A stretch of 64,000 nucleotides of DNA from Flavobacterium erciyesense (GTDB taxonomy: Bacteria; Bacteroidota; Bacteroidia; Flavobacteriales; Flavobacteriaceae), in assembly GCF_018069925.1 (NCBI RefSeq), contig NZ_JAGPXB010000013.1:40817-104816 (forward strand), read 5' to 3'. The notes under the pieces were generated by a model. It saw only the letters and a list, made by a program, of their open reading frames with translations. It made no database searches and was not told the origin of the DNA. A program made the translations under genes and the position numbers. The first letter of the stretch is position 1. Every line of letters begins with the position of its first letter. Below, piece after piece: positions 34,448 through 44,575 of the stretch.

Positions 34448-35758
34448 ATGCTTCCATTATTTGATTTATCGCTTCAAATCAATGGCTTTCCAATTAAGAA
34501 AGCTTGTGCTCAGTTGCGTGCTATCAATACCTTGTCAGCAGAAGAACACCAAAGTTTTTTGGCGCAAAAAAAACAAGAAATAGTTGCTTATCACCTGCTA
34601 AACAATCCTTTTTATGCTGAATTAGTCGGTAAAAATTCATCCCCCAATTGGGAAGACTTGCCTGTTTTGACCAAGGCTAATTTACAAACTACCTTGCAAG
34701 ATCGGTTGTCTTTACCTTACAAGTCAAAAGCTTTATATACCAATAAAACCTCGGGTTCTAGCGGTACTCCATTTGTATTTGCCAAAGATAAATGGTCGCA
34801 TGCCATGACTTGGGCATCCAATAAATACCGATTTGGTTGGTACGGAATTGATTTTAACTCTTCCTATCAGGCCCGTTTTTACGGTATACCACTTGATTTT
34901 GTTGGCTACAAAAAAGAACGTTTTAAAGATTGGTTGGGTAATCGGTACCGTTTCCCGATTTTTGATTTATCGGATGCCGTTTTGGCCAATTATGTTCAGC
35001 ATTTTCGAACTAAAAAATTCGATTACATCAACGGTTACACCAGCGCAATTGTGGTGTTTGCTAAATATTTGCAACAGCAAAATATCATTTTAAAGAACAT
35101 TTGTCCGAGTTTAAAAGTGTGTATTGTCACCTCCGAAATGCTTTTTACTTCAGATAAAATACTGCTAGAGAACCAATTCGGAATTCCGGTTGTGAATGAA
35201 TACGGTGCCTCAGAACTGGATTTAATTGCGTTCCAGAACCTTGAAAACGAGTGGCAAGTAAATGCCGAAACACTGTTTGTTGAAATTCTGGATGATCAAA
35301 ACCAAGTAGTTCCCAATGGCACTGCCGGGCGCATTGTAATTACCTCTTTGTTCAATAAAGCGCATCCTTTTATTCGCTATGATATTGGCGATATTGGCAC
35401 GATTGATGAAAAAAGTATAGTCCAAAAACCTATTTTAAAGGAACTTATAGGTCGCACCAATGATGTGGCTGTTTTGCCTAGCGGAAAAAAAGCAGCAGGC
35501 TTAACTTTTTATTATGTGACCAAAAGCATTATTGAAGATGATGGCAATGTGAAAGAATTCGTCATCAAACAGATTGCTTTGGATCAGTTTGAGATTGAGT
35601 ATGTGAGCGCAACAACCTTACTTCCTGCGCAAATACAAAAAATTGAAGCTGCTATTGCCTTGTATTTAGAACCTAACTTGCATTTTACTTTTGTCCGTAA
35701 AGAAACTTTAAACCGTAGCCAAAGAGGTAAATTAAAACAATTTAGTTCGTTGTTGTAG
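34448..35758 (+). CDS. Phenylacetate-CoA ligase/CapK-like adenylate-forming protein
   Basis: The product has 436 residues. The AMP-binding loop is TSGSSGTPF near residue 100, followed by a Tyr/Arg-rich stretch (FYGIPLDFVGY) and the adenylate-domain end YDIGDIGTI near 315 and GRTNDVAVLPSGKK near 333. CapK-type members of this family occur in capsule loci, where their substrate is unclear, rather than in phenylacetate breakdown. The locus here, with glycosyltransferases downstream, favours a polysaccharide role. Its last 27 bp overlap the convergent GT2 gene. Confidence 0.82.
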   Translation: MLPLFDLSLQINGFPIKKACAQLRAINTLSAEEHQSFLAQKKQEIVAYHLLNNPFYAELVGKNSSPNWEDLPVLTKANLQTTLQDRLSLPYKSKALYTNKTSGSSGTPFVFAKDKWSHAMTWASNKYRFGWYGIDFNSSYQARFYGIPLDFVGYKKERFKDWLGNRYRFPIFDLSDAVLANYVQHFRTKKFDYINGYTSAIVVFAKYLQQQNIILKNICPSLKVCIVTSEMLFTSDKILLENQFGIPVVNEYGASELDLIAFQNLENEWQVNAETLFVEILDDQNQVVPNGTAGRIVITSLFNKAHPFIRYDIGDIGTIDEKSIVQKPILKELIGRTNDVAVLPSGKKAAGLTFYYVTKSIIEDDGNVKEFVIKQIALDQFEIEYVSATTLLPAQIQKIEAAIALYLEPNLHFTFVRKETLNRSQRGKLKQFSSLL

Positions 35759-36523
35759 ATACTTTTTAAATCTAGGTTTTATCAAAAGTTGCACTACCAA
35801 AAAACCCATCATACAAAAACTTGCTTTTATAAAATTGTAACCAAGAAATTGAGTGTAGACTGCAAAATTATGCTTGATCAACTCTAGTTTTGATGCTGAT
35901 ATAGAGTTGCTTCTAACACGATAGTAGGCCAAACTTTCAGGAACTACGTAAGCTTTTTTTGTTATTTGTAAAATAGACAACCAATGCATCCAATCTTGTC
36001 GTTTTCGGGCAGTAGGGATAGGTACAGTACCTAAAATATTTCTATCATAAATACCTGTGAGATTACCAACGAAATTACAAAAAAACAAGTGCTGGTATCG
36101 CAATACTAGCGGTGCGGTAATGGTTTTGTTCAGCGGCAATCCAACCTCATCAATACAATCGTAAAAAGAATAAGTAAAGGCCAACTGGTGATTTTTCATG
36201 AACGCGATTTGAGTAGCCAACTTATTCGGTTTCCACAAATCATCAGCATCTAAAAAAGCAATATACTTTCCTTTGGCTACTTGCAATCCGGTATTTCTAG
36301 CTACGCCTGTTCCTTGATTTTTTGGCAATGTAATACAATGAATGCGACTATCATTTTGTGCCAAAGCTTTGACAATGGCAACAGTGTCATCGGAAGAAGC
36401 ATCGTCAATAATGATTAACTCCCAATTGGTATGGGTTTGGGCTTGTACCGATGCGATTGTTGCTGCTATGAATGGAGCAGAATTAAAAGAAGGAGTTAGT
36501 ATCGATACCAATTCGTTTTGCAT
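35732..36523 (-). CDS. Glycosyltransferase family 2 protein
   Basis: The product has 263 residues from the ATG at 36523 (MQNELVSILTPSFNSAPF); the frame opens at 36571 inside the upstream gene. The GT-A fold is shown by WELIIIDDASSDDTV near residue 34, GTGVARNTGLQVAKG near 70 and the DxD motif in IAFLDADDLWKP near 85. It adds one sugar to a polyprenyl-linked chain at the cytoplasmic membrane. One base separates it from the upstream sugar transferase stop. Overlap with the CapK-like gene is 27 bp, tail to tail. Confidence 0.9.
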   Translation of the reverse strand: MQNELVSILTPSFNSAPFIAATIASVQAQTHTNWELIIIDDASSDDTVAIVKALAQNDSRIHCITLPKNQGTGVARNTGLQVAKGKYIAFLDADDLWKPNKLATQIAFMKNHQLAFTYSFYDCIDEVGLPLNKTITAPLVLRYQHLFFCNFVGNLTGIYDRNILGTVPIPTARKRQDWMHWLSILQITKKAYVVPESLAYYRVRSNSISASKLELIKHNFAVYTQFLGYNFIKASFCMMGFLVVQLLIKPRFKKYLQQRTKLF

Positions 36524-36524
36524 A

Positions 36525-37877
36525 TTAGTACGCTTTTGTATCGCCTCGTAAGGTATTGTAAATAGTGTCAAATATGATTTTTATATCCAATAAAATAGAC
36601 CAATTTTCCATGTAAAAAATATCGTATTTCACACGGTTGATGATGTCTTCGTCTGTTTCTACTTCGCCACGATACCCTTTGGTTTGCGCCAAGCCGGTAA
36701 TTCCTGGTTTCACAAAATGACGCACCATAAACTTATCTATTTTTAGCGCATACATTTCGGTATGACTCACCATGTGCGGCCTAGGACCCACAACCGACAT
36801 GTCTCCAAGCAATACATTAAAAAATTGAGGCAGTTCATCAATACTTGTTTTGCGCATAAAGCGACCTATTCTGGTTACTCTAGCATCGTTTTTTCGAACC
36901 TGATTGATGTGTGCTTCATCGTTAATCTCCATCGATCTGAACTTGTAGCAATTGAATTCTTTATAATTTAAACCGTTTCTTTTTTGAATAAAAAACAACG
37001 GTCCTTTGGATTGCCATTTGATTATAATGGCTAGTATTATACTGAGCCAAGATAGAACACCAACAATTACCAATAATGAAAATACAATATCAAAAATGCG
37101 TTTTATAAATTTATTGAGTGTATCATCTAACAAAATATTGCGCAAGGAAATCACCGGGATATAATCGTAATACTCAAAAGTGAAATTACGAGACAGAATT
37201 TGTTTTTCGCTAGGAATAAACTTGAGTGTTTTTAAATTGTTATCTGCAAAATATACCAAATCATTAATTTGTTTTTGACTTAATTCGCCCATGTCGCAAT
37301 AGATCTCATCAATTTTATTTTCTAAAACAAATGCAAAACATTTTTGCAATTGCATTGATTTCTCTTTTTCTAGGTCAAAAACATGTTCTAATTGATAACC
37401 ATAATCTGGATTTTCGGTAAAAAAATGTTGCAACGGAGACACGCTTTTGGCATTTCCAACCAATATTACTTTTCGGAAATTCCCTCCGTACAGCACTCTG
37501 AATTTTTTAAGAAAGTAGTAAATACACAATTTCACCGTCATGATTAGGGCAAATGTTGTACTTGTGTACGAGACTATTTTATAAAAACTCGAGTTATCAG
37601 AATGAAAAAAGGCCAAAGCCATGCAGAAAAGGCTAAATAAAATAATTTGTTTTAAAGCACAATTTAGAATAGCGATTACTTTGGTATAACGGTAAACTTC
37701 ATAAAAACCCAAACTTGCAGCAATGATAAACCAACTCAAACTAATACTGAGCGGGTACAAAATGAAATCCATAGGAAAATCAGTCAGATAAATTGCACCT
37801 ATATTGAGAATGCTCATATCAACTATAAAAGAAAAAGGACGAATGTAGCCCGAATATCTTCCTGTTTTGGTTTTCAC
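36525..37877 (-). CDS. Polyprenyl-phosphate sugar phosphotransferase (exopolysaccharide initiation)
   Basis: The product has 450 residues. Four or five membrane helices lie in residues about 15-115, then a CoA-binding-like Rossmann part, a fifth helix (IFDIVFSLLVIVGVLSW near 262), and the C-terminal bacterial sugar transferase domain with FYKFRSM-like NCYKFRSM near 310, KTSIDELPQFFNVL near 343, VGPRPH near 362 and KPGITGLAQ near 387. It loads sugar 1-phosphate on undecaprenyl phosphate and starts repeat-unit synthesis. The start is GTG at 37877; a stop lies just upstream in frame. Confidence 0.93.
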   Translation of the reverse strand: MKTKTGRYSGYIRPFSFIVDMSILNIGAIYLTDFPMDFILYPLSISLSWFIIAASLGFYEVYRYTKVIAILNCALKQIILFSLFCMALAFFHSDNSSFYKIVSYTSTTFALIMTVKLCIYYFLKKFRVLYGGNFRKVILVGNAKSVSPLQHFFTENPDYGYQLEHVFDLEKEKSMQLQKCFAFVLENKIDEIYCDMGELSQKQINDLVYFADNNLKTLKFIPSEKQILSRNFTFEYYDYIPVISLRNILLDDTLNKFIKRIFDIVFSLLVIVGVLSWLSIILAIIIKWQSKGPLFFIQKRNGLNYKEFNCYKFRSMEINDEAHINQVRKNDARVTRIGRFMRKTSIDELPQFFNVLLGDMSVVGPRPHMVSHTEMYALKIDKFMVRHFVKPGITGLAQTKGYRGEVETDEDIINRVKYDIFYMENWSILLDIKIIFDTIYNTLRGDTKAY

Positions 37878-38072
37878 TGTTGGTTCAAATTAAAAATAGT
37901 ACGCAATTCGCACTTGCCATTTACTAAGTTGGGCTAAAATAACTTTTCTGGAGGAGCATTTAAGCTGATTGATTGAAACTTTTGCATAATTTAACCTCCT
38001 CTTAAACTAGTGTTTTCATAGTACCAATTTACCTCTCGGTTAACTTTTGTTATAAACCCAAAAAAGCTCGAT

Positions 38073-39056
38073 TTAAAATATATATTTCGAAAAATCTTTG
38101 TGTTCCTCTCTAGAAAGTTCCTCTGGTGATAAAGATTTAAAATACTCATAAGTAATTTTCATTCCTTCGGCACGGCCAACTTTAGCTTCCCAACCCAATA
38201 ATTCTTTAGCTTTGGTAATATCTGGCTGGCGCTGCAATGGGTCATTTATTGGTAAGGGATGGTACACCACTTTTTGATTGGTACCTGTGAGTTTAATGAT
38301 TTCTTCGGCAAAATCTTTAATGGTGATTTCATCTGGGTTTCCAATATTTACGGGCAAAGCATAATCCGAATGTAACAATCTAAAAATACCTTCTACCTGA
38401 TCGTCAACATAGCAAAAAGAACGGGTTTGCATGCCATCGCCAAAAATAGTTAGGTCCTCGCCACGAATAGCTTGACCTATAAAAGCAGGAATAACACGAC
38501 CGTCATTGAGACGCATTCTTGGTCCGTAGGTATTAAAAATTCGAACAATTCTAGTTTCTACACCATGAAAAGTGTGGTACGCCATCGTGATTGATTCTTG
38601 AAAACGTTTGGCTTCGTCATAAACTCCTCTTGGTCCTATGGTATTTACGTTCCCATAATATTCCTCTGTTTGTGGGTGTACCAAAGGATCGCCATATACT
38701 TCAGAAGTGGATGCAATAAGGATTCTGGCTTTTTTAACTCGAGCAAGACCTAACAAATTATGAGTTCCTAAGGATCCAACTTTTAGGGTTTGAATTGGAA
38801 TTTTTAAATAATCAATAGGACTTGCAGGCGATGCAAAATGCAAAATATAATCTAAATCGCCAGGAATATGTACAAACTTGGTGATGTCGTGGTGGTAAAA
38901 TTCAAAATGTTCCAATTGAAACAAATGCTCAATATTTTTTAAATCTCCGGTAATGAGATTATCCATCCCGATTACAAAATATCCTTCTTTGATAAAACGG
39001 TCACAAAGGTGTGAACCTAAAAATCCTGCAGCTCCGGTGATTAAAATTCTTTTCAT
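38073..39056 (-). CDS. UDP-glucuronate decarboxylase-like SDR (UXS family)
   Basis: The product has 327 residues. The NAD-binding loop [10 protein letters not shown] is at residues 8-17, [19 protein letters not shown] near 115 is the UXS-type active-site strand, and the catalytic Tyr/Lys are in YDEAKR near 145. [15 protein letters not shown] [11 protein letters not shown] near 169 also fits. It should turn UDP-glucuronate into UDP-xylose, a sugar donor for the polysaccharide. It is not a dTDP-glucose 4,6-dehydratase, which would show a different active-site strand. Sits 195 bp upstream of the sugar transferase on the same strand. Confidence 0.9.
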   Translation of the reverse strand: MKRILITGAAGFLGSHLCDRFIKEGYFVIGMDNLITGDLKNIEHLFQLEHFEFYHHDITKFVHIPGDLDYILHFASPASPIDYLKIPIQTLKVGSLGTHNLLGLARVKKARILIASTSEVYGDPLVHPQTEEYYGNVNTIGPRGVYDEAKRFQESITMAYHTFHGVETRIVRIFNTYGPRMRLNDGRVIPAFIGQAIRGEDLTIFGDGMQTRSFCYVDDQVEGIFRLLHSDYALPVNIGNPDEITIKDFAEEIIKLTGTNQKVVYHPLPINDPLQRQPDITKAKELLGWEAKVGRAEGMKITYEYFKSLSPEELSREEHKDFSKYIF

Positions 39057-39118
39057 AGTAAATGGTTACTCCTAGTTTATTGGTAACAAAAATAGTTATA
39101 ATTATTGGGTTTACTTTT

Positions 39119-40240
39119 TTAAATGACAAACTGCTTTTGATGTAGTTCGTACTTTTCATTGACAAAGTTTTTTATCTCCAATTCAAAACGTTCTTTTGAG
39201 AATTTTTCAGCGTGTTCCCGAATCGTTTTGAGATCGAATTTTTTGGTTTCAAATAGTTTGACCGCAGCTTGAATGGATTGAGCAGTTTGTTCGTGAAAAA
39301 ACAAACCCGTTTGCTCTGGAAGTACAGTTTCAAGAACGCCACCTTTTCCAAAAGCAATTACAGGAGTACCACAAGCTTGAGCCTCGACGGGAACAATTCC
39401 AAAATCTTCTTCAGCAGCAAAAACAAATGCTCTCGCATTTTGTAAATAATACTTGAGTTGTTCTTGATCTACAAAACCCAAAAGTTGAATATTCGATTTG
39501 GCTATTTTTTGAATCGCATCCAACTCTGGTCCCGTTCCTGCCACTATTAATTGATGATGAGGCATTTCGTTAAAAGCCTCGACAATAAGTTGGATTTTTT
39601 TATAAGAAACCATTCTGGAAGCTGTAAAAAAATAATCCTTTTTCGATTCTTGAAGAGTAAAAAAAGTAGTGTTTACTGGTGGATAAATTACCGTTGCTTC
39701 ACGCTGGTAAATGCTTTTAATGCGTTGTGCAACATATTTTGAATTGGCAATAAAATGTGTAATCTGAGGGCTATTTTGTAAATCCCATTGTCTCATTTTA
39801 CGCAGCACATATTGTGCATATTTGCCTTTTAAACCTTTGTGTAAACCCGCATCTTGCAAATATTGTGTTTGCAAATCCCACGCATAACGCATAGGCGAAT
39901 GACAGTAGCAAATATGCAATTGCTCCGGCTTGGTGCGCACTCCTTTTGCAATTGACGATGAAGAACTTAAAACCAAATCGTACCCACTTAAATCAAATTG
40001 AGACATGGCGCTTGGAAACAATTGCAAAAATTTACGGTGATTTGATTTTGCGGTAGGTAATTTTTGAACAAAAGTGGTAGCAGCACTTTTGCCATTCAAA
40101 ATAAAATCTCGATCAGACTGATTCAAAAAATCGATTAAGGCAAAGTGGTCAAAATCATCCCAAATCGCATTGAGTGAATGAATTACTTTTTCGGCACCAC
40201 CATTTACATAATACCAATCGTTAATTAATGCTTTTTTCAT
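39119..40240 (-). CDS. Glycosyltransferase family 4 protein
   Basis: The product has 373 residues. Two Rossmann-like halves are visible: NDWYYVNGGAEKVIHSL at the start, and the donor site FTASRMVSYKKIQLIVEAF near 205 and EDFGIVPVEAQACGTPV near 281 (the E-x7-E motif of GT4). It transfers an activated sugar with retention. It forms a tight unit with the GT2 and acyltransferase genes on the same strand. Confidence 0.92.
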   Translation of the reverse strand: MKKALINDWYYVNGGAEKVIHSLNAIWDDFDHFALIDFLNQSDRDFILNGKSAATTFVQKLPTAKSNHRKFLQLFPSAMSQFDLSGYDLVLSSSSSIAKGVRTKPEQLHICYCHSPMRYAWDLQTQYLQDAGLHKGLKGKYAQYVLRKMRQWDLQNSPQITHFIANSKYVAQRIKSIYQREATVIYPPVNTTFFTLQESKKDYFFTASRMVSYKKIQLIVEAFNEMPHHQLIVAGTGPELDAIQKIAKSNIQLLGFVDQEQLKYYLQNARAFVFAAEEDFGIVPVEAQACGTPVIAFGKGGVLETVLPEQTGLFFHEQTAQSIQAAVKLFETKKFDLKTIREHAEKFSKERFELEIKNFVNEKYELHQKQFVI

Positions 40241-40246
40241 TCGGGC

Positions 40247-41272
40247 TTATTGTGCTACTTTTCGAATTAGGAAATAAAAATAATAGGCGTATTTGCCAAA
40301 AATAAAATTAAGGTAAAATAATGATTTAGGCAGCCAATGACTAAACAAATCCAATTTGGTCAATTCTGCTCGTAATTCTTTCAAAGTGGCATTGCTTGCT
40401 CCCACGTTCATTTCAAAAATATGAAAGGCTTGCCTAACCATTAACTCTTGTCGCAAAGCATCCACTAAATTGTAATTGTACTGAGCGCCTACATCTTTAG
40501 CAATTTGTAATACGCCACGCCACATTTTGGCTCTGGCTTTCGCCGAATAGGCCCCTGGAATATGATGCGCTCCGTCCTTGGCTGATTCATCAAACAAAGG
40601 TGGATTACCCGCACGCCCACCAACCGAAGGCTGTGCTAAATATCCAATTCCTTGTGTACAAAAGGCATGGGCCGCGAGGTAAATTTGATAGTATAAAGTG
40701 CCGTCGTATTGCGTTGTAGCTTTTTCATTTGCCCACGCAGTATTGATAACAAGTCCGCCAACAAAGCCGCAAGACCTAAAAATTAACTTGGGATCGTCTC
40801 CTTGTTTGACACACGTTTCTGCTGGCAAAATACGCGAAACGCCAATAGGTTCATGCAAACTAGTTTCAAAACGAATAAATGGTCGTGAAACCATAGCAAT
40901 ATCAGGATGCCTTTCGCAAAAGTCGGCAATGTGTGTTAAACCGTCTTTCAAGAATAAATCGTCGTTGCCAATCAAAATAACCCATTTGAACTGAGACAAG
41001 CCAATCAATTTTCGAATATTGGCGTCGTAACCTAAATTATGTTCGTTTTCATGGTACTGTAAAACCACTTTTTTTGAACTAAAAAGAATTTGAAAACGCT
41101 CGCTTATTTGCCTAATTTGATTGCGTTCTTTAGAGCAATCTTCGGCAACTATTACTTCATTTGGCAACAAATCCATTTCTAAAATAGATTGCAAAAGCGC
41201 CTCGTATTCTACCGGTCGTCCGTAGGCCGGAATAGCAATACTGTAACCGCTTTCTAAAATAGTGTTATGCAT
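40247..41272 (-). CDS. Glycosyltransferase family 2 protein
   Basis: The product has 341 residues. SIAIPAYGRPVEYEALLQS near residue 10, NEVIVAEDCSKERN near 38, and the DxD-type WVILIGNDDLFLKDG near 100 mark a GT-A enzyme. The C terminus has one membrane-associated segment (YLNFIFGKYAYYFYFLI). It probably adds a sugar in the repeat unit. Its ATG lies 1 bp from the acyltransferase stop. Confidence 0.88.
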   Translation of the reverse strand: MHNTILESGYSIAIPAYGRPVEYEALLQSILEMDLLPNEVIVAEDCSKERNQIRQISERFQILFSSKKVVLQYHENEHNLGYDANIRKLIGLSQFKWVILIGNDDLFLKDGLTHIADFCERHPDIAMVSRPFIRFETSLHEPIGVSRILPAETCVKQGDDPKLIFRSCGFVGGLVINTAWANEKATTQYDGTLYYQIYLAAHAFCTQGIGYLAQPSVGGRAGNPPLFDESAKDGAHHIPGAYSAKARAKMWRGVLQIAKDVGAQYNYNLVDALRQELMVRQAFHIFEMNVGASNATLKELRAELTKLDLFSHWLPKSLFYLNFIFGKYAYYFYFLIRKVAQ

Positions 41273-41905
41273 TTATGATATACTTTTTATACAAACTGCA
41301 GGATTACCCGCAAGTACTGAATTAGCTGGAAAACTTTTTGTAACAACAGCATTGGCACCTACTATAGAATTTTTACCAATGGTAACATTTGGCATAATAC
41401 TCACACCCTCGCCTATCCATACGTTATCCTCAATAACTACAGGACCTTTACTAACCAAAGGACGTTTGTTTGGCGCAGTTTTTAACGAAATCGCATCAAC
41501 CGAACCATGAAAATGATCGGTGATAAATACCCTACTGGCCAATAGTACATTGTTACCAATTGTTATCGAGTTGATACAAGCGATATGACAATCGTAGTTG
41601 ATGCTTACATTGTTTCCAATGGTAATTTTGGGTTGAAAAGAATAGCCATTGTGGCGCTCAAAACATTCTAGTCGCAAGCGTTCAAAACAATAAAAATCGT
41701 CACCAATGGTAATGTGCTGCGCATTATGGAGATAAATAGGTGCTTCAAGGTAAAAATTGGAACCACAGTTTTTAAAGTTTCTTTTGACCATGAAAGCGTA
41801 GATTCTGTTCTTAAAATACTTGCTGTACTTTATGATCGAATACGACATTAAAAAGCTGCAAACATTGGCAAGAGCATCTACAAGTCGCATAACAATTTTT
41901 TTCAT
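41273..41905 (-). CDS. Hexapeptide-repeat acyltransferase
   Basis: The product has 210 residues. From about residue 65 the sequence repeats six-residue turns (ITIGDDFYCF, ITIGNNVSINYDCH, ITIGNNVLLASRVFI, VVIEDNVWIGEGVSIMPNV), a left-handed beta helix. The catalytic His is in ITDHFHGS near 130. It likely O-acetylates a sugar of the polysaccharide from acetyl-CoA. It heads the four-gene minus-strand unit that continues with GT2, GT4 and UXS. Confidence 0.9.
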   Translation of the reverse strand: MKKIVMRLVDALANVCSFLMSYSIIKYSKYFKNRIYAFMVKRNFKNCGSNFYLEAPIYLHNAQHITIGDDFYCFERLRLECFERHNGYSFQPKITIGNNVSINYDCHIACINSITIGNNVLLASRVFITDHFHGSVDAISLKTAPNKRPLVSKGPVVIEDNVWIGEGVSIMPNVTIGKNSIVGANAVVTKSFPANSVLAGNPAVCIKSIS

Positions 41906-42065
41906 AGTTCTTCGGTATTCTATTCAGATCAAAATCTATTCACACAAAGGTAGTTTTTTATTGGATTATAAGAATTATCAATTCACAAACATCAAGACTC
42001 TTTCGCAAATTTATTAGTGCTTTTTACAACTTAAAAATCCGCTATCAAAAAGGCTCTCACTCGAA

Positions 42066-42073
42066 TAATTTTG
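42066..42073 (+). promoter_or_regulatory. -7 box of the small lipoprotein gene
   Basis: TAATTTTG matches TAnnTTTG exactly and ends 52 nt before the start. An AAAGGA ribosome-binding-like word lies 8 nt before the ATG, which is unusual here. Confidence 0.45.
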
Positions 42074-42125
42074 TAGTGTGCTTTAAAAAATTTACATTTG
42101 AATTGATTTTTAAAAGGAAAAAAAA

Positions 42126-42365
42126 ATGAAGAAAATAGTTTTTAGTATTGCCATGATTGCATTATTAGCTGCTTGTCAAGAACCATCAAAAGAGAAAGCA
42201 GAACAAGAAGCAAAAGGCAGATACCAAATGTCAGTAATTCAACGTACGGATAGCGGAGAAGTTTGTGTATTTATCTTAGATACTGAAACTGGTGAAGTAA
42301 CTATGCGTGGAGACAAATCAGGTGCATGGACTTCGCAAGGCGGTGTGGATGATTCACAACAATAA
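42126..42365 (+). CDS. Small lipoprotein of unknown function
   Basis: The product has 79 residues with a lipoprotein signal (MKKIVFSIAMIALLAAC; Cys17). The remainder holds a short beta-hairpin (VCVFILDTETGEVTMRG), with no recognised family. It is followed by a terminator, so it is transcribed alone within the polysaccharide locus. Confidence 0.75.
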   Translation: MKKIVFSIAMIALLAACQEPSKEKAEQEAKGRYQMSVIQRTDSGEVCVFILDTETGEVTMRGDKSGAWTSQGGVDDSQQ

Positions 42366-42396
42366 GATCGCTGATATATTAAATTTGAAATAAAAC

Positions 42397-42432
42397 ATAG
42401 AGGTTTTCCTAATGAGGTAACCTCTATTTTAT
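42397..42432 (+). terminator. Intrinsic terminator
   Basis: ATAGAGGTT (42397-42405) pairs with AACCTCTAT (42419-42427), followed by T and AT. It ends the small lipoprotein transcript; the flippase start is only 13 nt beyond, so the flippase must be read through or use an internal promoter. Confidence 0.78.
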
Positions 42433-42444
42433 ATACCCACAATT

Positions 42445-43680
42445 GTGATTAAAAATGTCTTTTTAAGTTTTGGCATCAACTTTATCAACTTTCTTTTTCC
42501 GGTTTTGCTTATTCCTTTTTACATCAGTGTTTTTGGAATAACGACCTACGGATTAATCGCAATTTGTATTTCCCTAATCAACTATATTGCCGTAATAAAT
42601 GATTACTCTTGGAGTATTTTAGGACCTGTGAAAATTGGTCAATTAGGTACTGACAAGCTAGCCTTAAACTCCTACATCTCCTCTGTAATAAGCACCAAAG
42701 CAGTGTTGCTCATCCCATCAATGTTGCTGCTTTTGGTTTGCGTACAATTTTACGATGACATTCAAAACAATTTACTTTTGTGCTTATCGCTATTTGCCTT
42801 GTTGTTTTCTAGATCTCAAAATACCCACTGGATTTTCATTGGCCTCAATAAAATTAACGTGTATTTTATCCTGAATACTATTTTCAAAATAAGCGCAATT
42901 TTAACGTTAATGCTGGTTTTACCCAAATTTAAAACCGTTGCTTTAGTGTTTTTTATACTAGCCTTATTTGATAGTCTGCAGTTTATTGCAGCATTATTTT
43001 ATTTGTATTTTAAATGTGAATTTCGATACCACCAAACTTCTATTTCAGCCCTTATTTCTGAATTAAAAGATGGTTTTAAAATGTTTTTGACCAACTTAAG
43101 TATTTGCTCCATTTTAAACTCGGGAACACTTATTCTAGGATTATTTTTTGAATCAAAAATTGTTGGTATTTATAGTGTTGCCGAAAAAATAATCATGCTT
43201 TGCAAACATACTATTGGCGTTTTATTTCAAGGTGTTTTCCCGAAAATAGTACAAATAGGAACTCGTAATTTAGACCAATTGAATCGCTACTTGCGTTATA
43301 TTTTTAAATCGTATTTGGTTTTGTACAGTTTTGGAATGCTTATTATTTGGTTTTTTGCCGATTGGATTGTTCCTTTTTTAAGTAGTCAAAATATTGCGGA
43401 ATCGAGTTGGTACTTGATGCTATTGTCTCCGCTACCACTTATTGCAGCACTAAATCAATCAGCTTACATGTCGGTAGTACTGCATGAGCAAAAAAATATT
43501 TACTTTAGCGCTTATGGTATTGGTTTGATGCTTAATTTGATTTTGTCTTTTGCGCTTACGTATTACTTTCATGTTGAAGGTATGATTGCAGCCTTACTTT
43601 TGACGGAACTTTTTATTTGCCTGTACTTAAATTATAAAACCTGGACCAATAGCACATTAAATTTTTTCAAACATGATTAA
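42445..43680 (+). CDS. Oligosaccharide flippase (Wzx-like)
   Basis: The product has 411 residues and about 12 membrane helices. The N terminus IKNVFLSFGINFINFLFPVLLIP is typical of polysaccharide flippases. The start is GTG at 42445, since the next in-frame ATG is far inside. It flips the lipid-linked repeat unit across the inner membrane. It overlaps the next gene by 8 nt, and the three genes to 45795 form one unit. The first promoter is not visible because of the terminator just upstream. Confidence 0.9.
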   Translation: MIKNVFLSFGINFINFLFPVLLIPFYISVFGITTYGLIAICISLINYIAVINDYSWSILGPVKIGQLGTDKLALNSYISSVISTKAVLLIPSMLLLLVCVQFYDDIQNNLLLCLSLFALLFSRSQNTHWIFIGLNKINVYFILNTIFKISAILTLMLVLPKFKTVALVFFILALFDSLQFIAALFYLYFKCEFRYHQTSISALISELKDGFKMFLTNLSICSILNSGTLILGLFFESKIVGIYSVAEKIIMLCKHTIGVLFQGVFPKIVQIGTRNLDQLNRYLRYIFKSYLVLYSFGMLIIWFFADWIVPFLSSQNIAESSWYLMLLSPLPLIAALNQSAYMSVVLHEQKNIYFSAYGIGLMLNLILSFALTYYFHVEGMIAALLLTELFICLYLNYKTWTNSTLNFFKHD

Positions 43681-44575
43681 GGTTGGATTTTTAGTTTCGT
43701 ATGATTTCAAGTATTTGTACCAATCCATTCCTTTAGTATATCAAGAGGCTGATTTGATTGTGCTCGCCATAGATAGAGAACGCAAAACTTGGAGTGGGAA
43801 TCCGCTATACATTTCTCCAGAATTTTTTGAATGGGTACGCCAATTTGATGTTTCGAACAAAATTGTCTTATACGAAGATACCTTTTACATCCCCGAAAAT
43901 ACACCAGCTCAAAACGATACTAGAGAGCGCAATTTATTAGCACAGGCCATGGGAAAAGGTGGCTGGCACATTCAAATTGATAGTGATGAATATTTTAAGG
44001 ACTTTAAAGGTTTTACTGATTTTTTAAAACAAAACAAACACTACTTAGATAATCCTGAGCAACAAGCCGTTGAAATTCAGGTACAATGGATTACTCTATT
44101 TAAAAAAGTAGAGGGTGGTTTCCTCTACGTAAAAGATTCACTCGATACTATTGAAGTAGCTACCAATTGGCCTGATTACAAATACATGCGTGCCACAAGA
44201 CACTCGAATAAAATAATTACAAAATTCATTTTATTGCACCAATCTTGGGCTCGAGACGAAGACGAAATTTATACCAAAATAACCAATTGGTCACATCGAG
44301 ATGACTCAGATAACTTGGCTTTTTTTGAGTTTTGGAAAAAAATTGATCTTAGCAATTACACCACTTTCACCAACTTGCATGAAAACGATCCTACAAAATG
44401 GAATTCATTAGGGTTTATTGCAGAAGATGAAATTTATTCATTGCAATTAAATATTAGCACTTGGGATTTATTTCGATTAAAATGGAAGAAAAAATTGATT
44501 CAATTTATCCGCGAATATTTACCTCTTTGGCTGCAAAATGGCATTCGAGATGCATTTAAAAAAATAGTAAAATGA
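43673..44575 (+). CDS. Glycosyltransferase-like protein (GT-A fold, uncertain)
   Basis: The product has 300 residues. WHIQIDSDEYFKDF near residue 105 has the DSD (DxD) of GT-A enzymes, and HKQ/HQSWARDEDEIY near 185-195 resembles the acceptor side. The N terminus does not show the usual family-2 start, so I call it glycosyltransferase-like. It lies between the flippase and the Wzy-like gene with overlaps of 8 and 4 nt. Confidence 0.7.
   Translation: MIKVGFLVSYDFKYLYQSIPLVYQEADLIVLAIDRERKTWSGNPLYISPEFFEWVRQFDVSNKIVLYEDTFYIPENTPAQNDTRERNLLAQAMGKGGWHIQIDSDEYFKDFKGFTDFLKQNKHYLDNPEQQAVEIQVQWITLFKKVEGGFLYVKDSLDTIEVATNWPDYKYMRATRHSNKIITKFILLHQSWARDEDEIYTKITNWSHRDDSDNLAFFEFWKKIDLSNYTTFTNLHENDPTKWNSLGFIAEDEIYSLQLNISTWDLFRLKWKKKLIQFIREYLPLWLQNGIRDAFKKIVK

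Noticed and set aside
37950..38001. GAGGAG/CTCCTC pairing upstream of the sugar transferase gene
   Set aside because: Only six paired bases with a 39-nt loop, which is expected by chance.
38073..39056. Considered as rfbB (dTDP-glucose 4,6-dehydratase)
   Set aside because: The active-site strand and flanking residues ([22 protein letters not shown]) are those of UDP-glucuronate decarboxylases.
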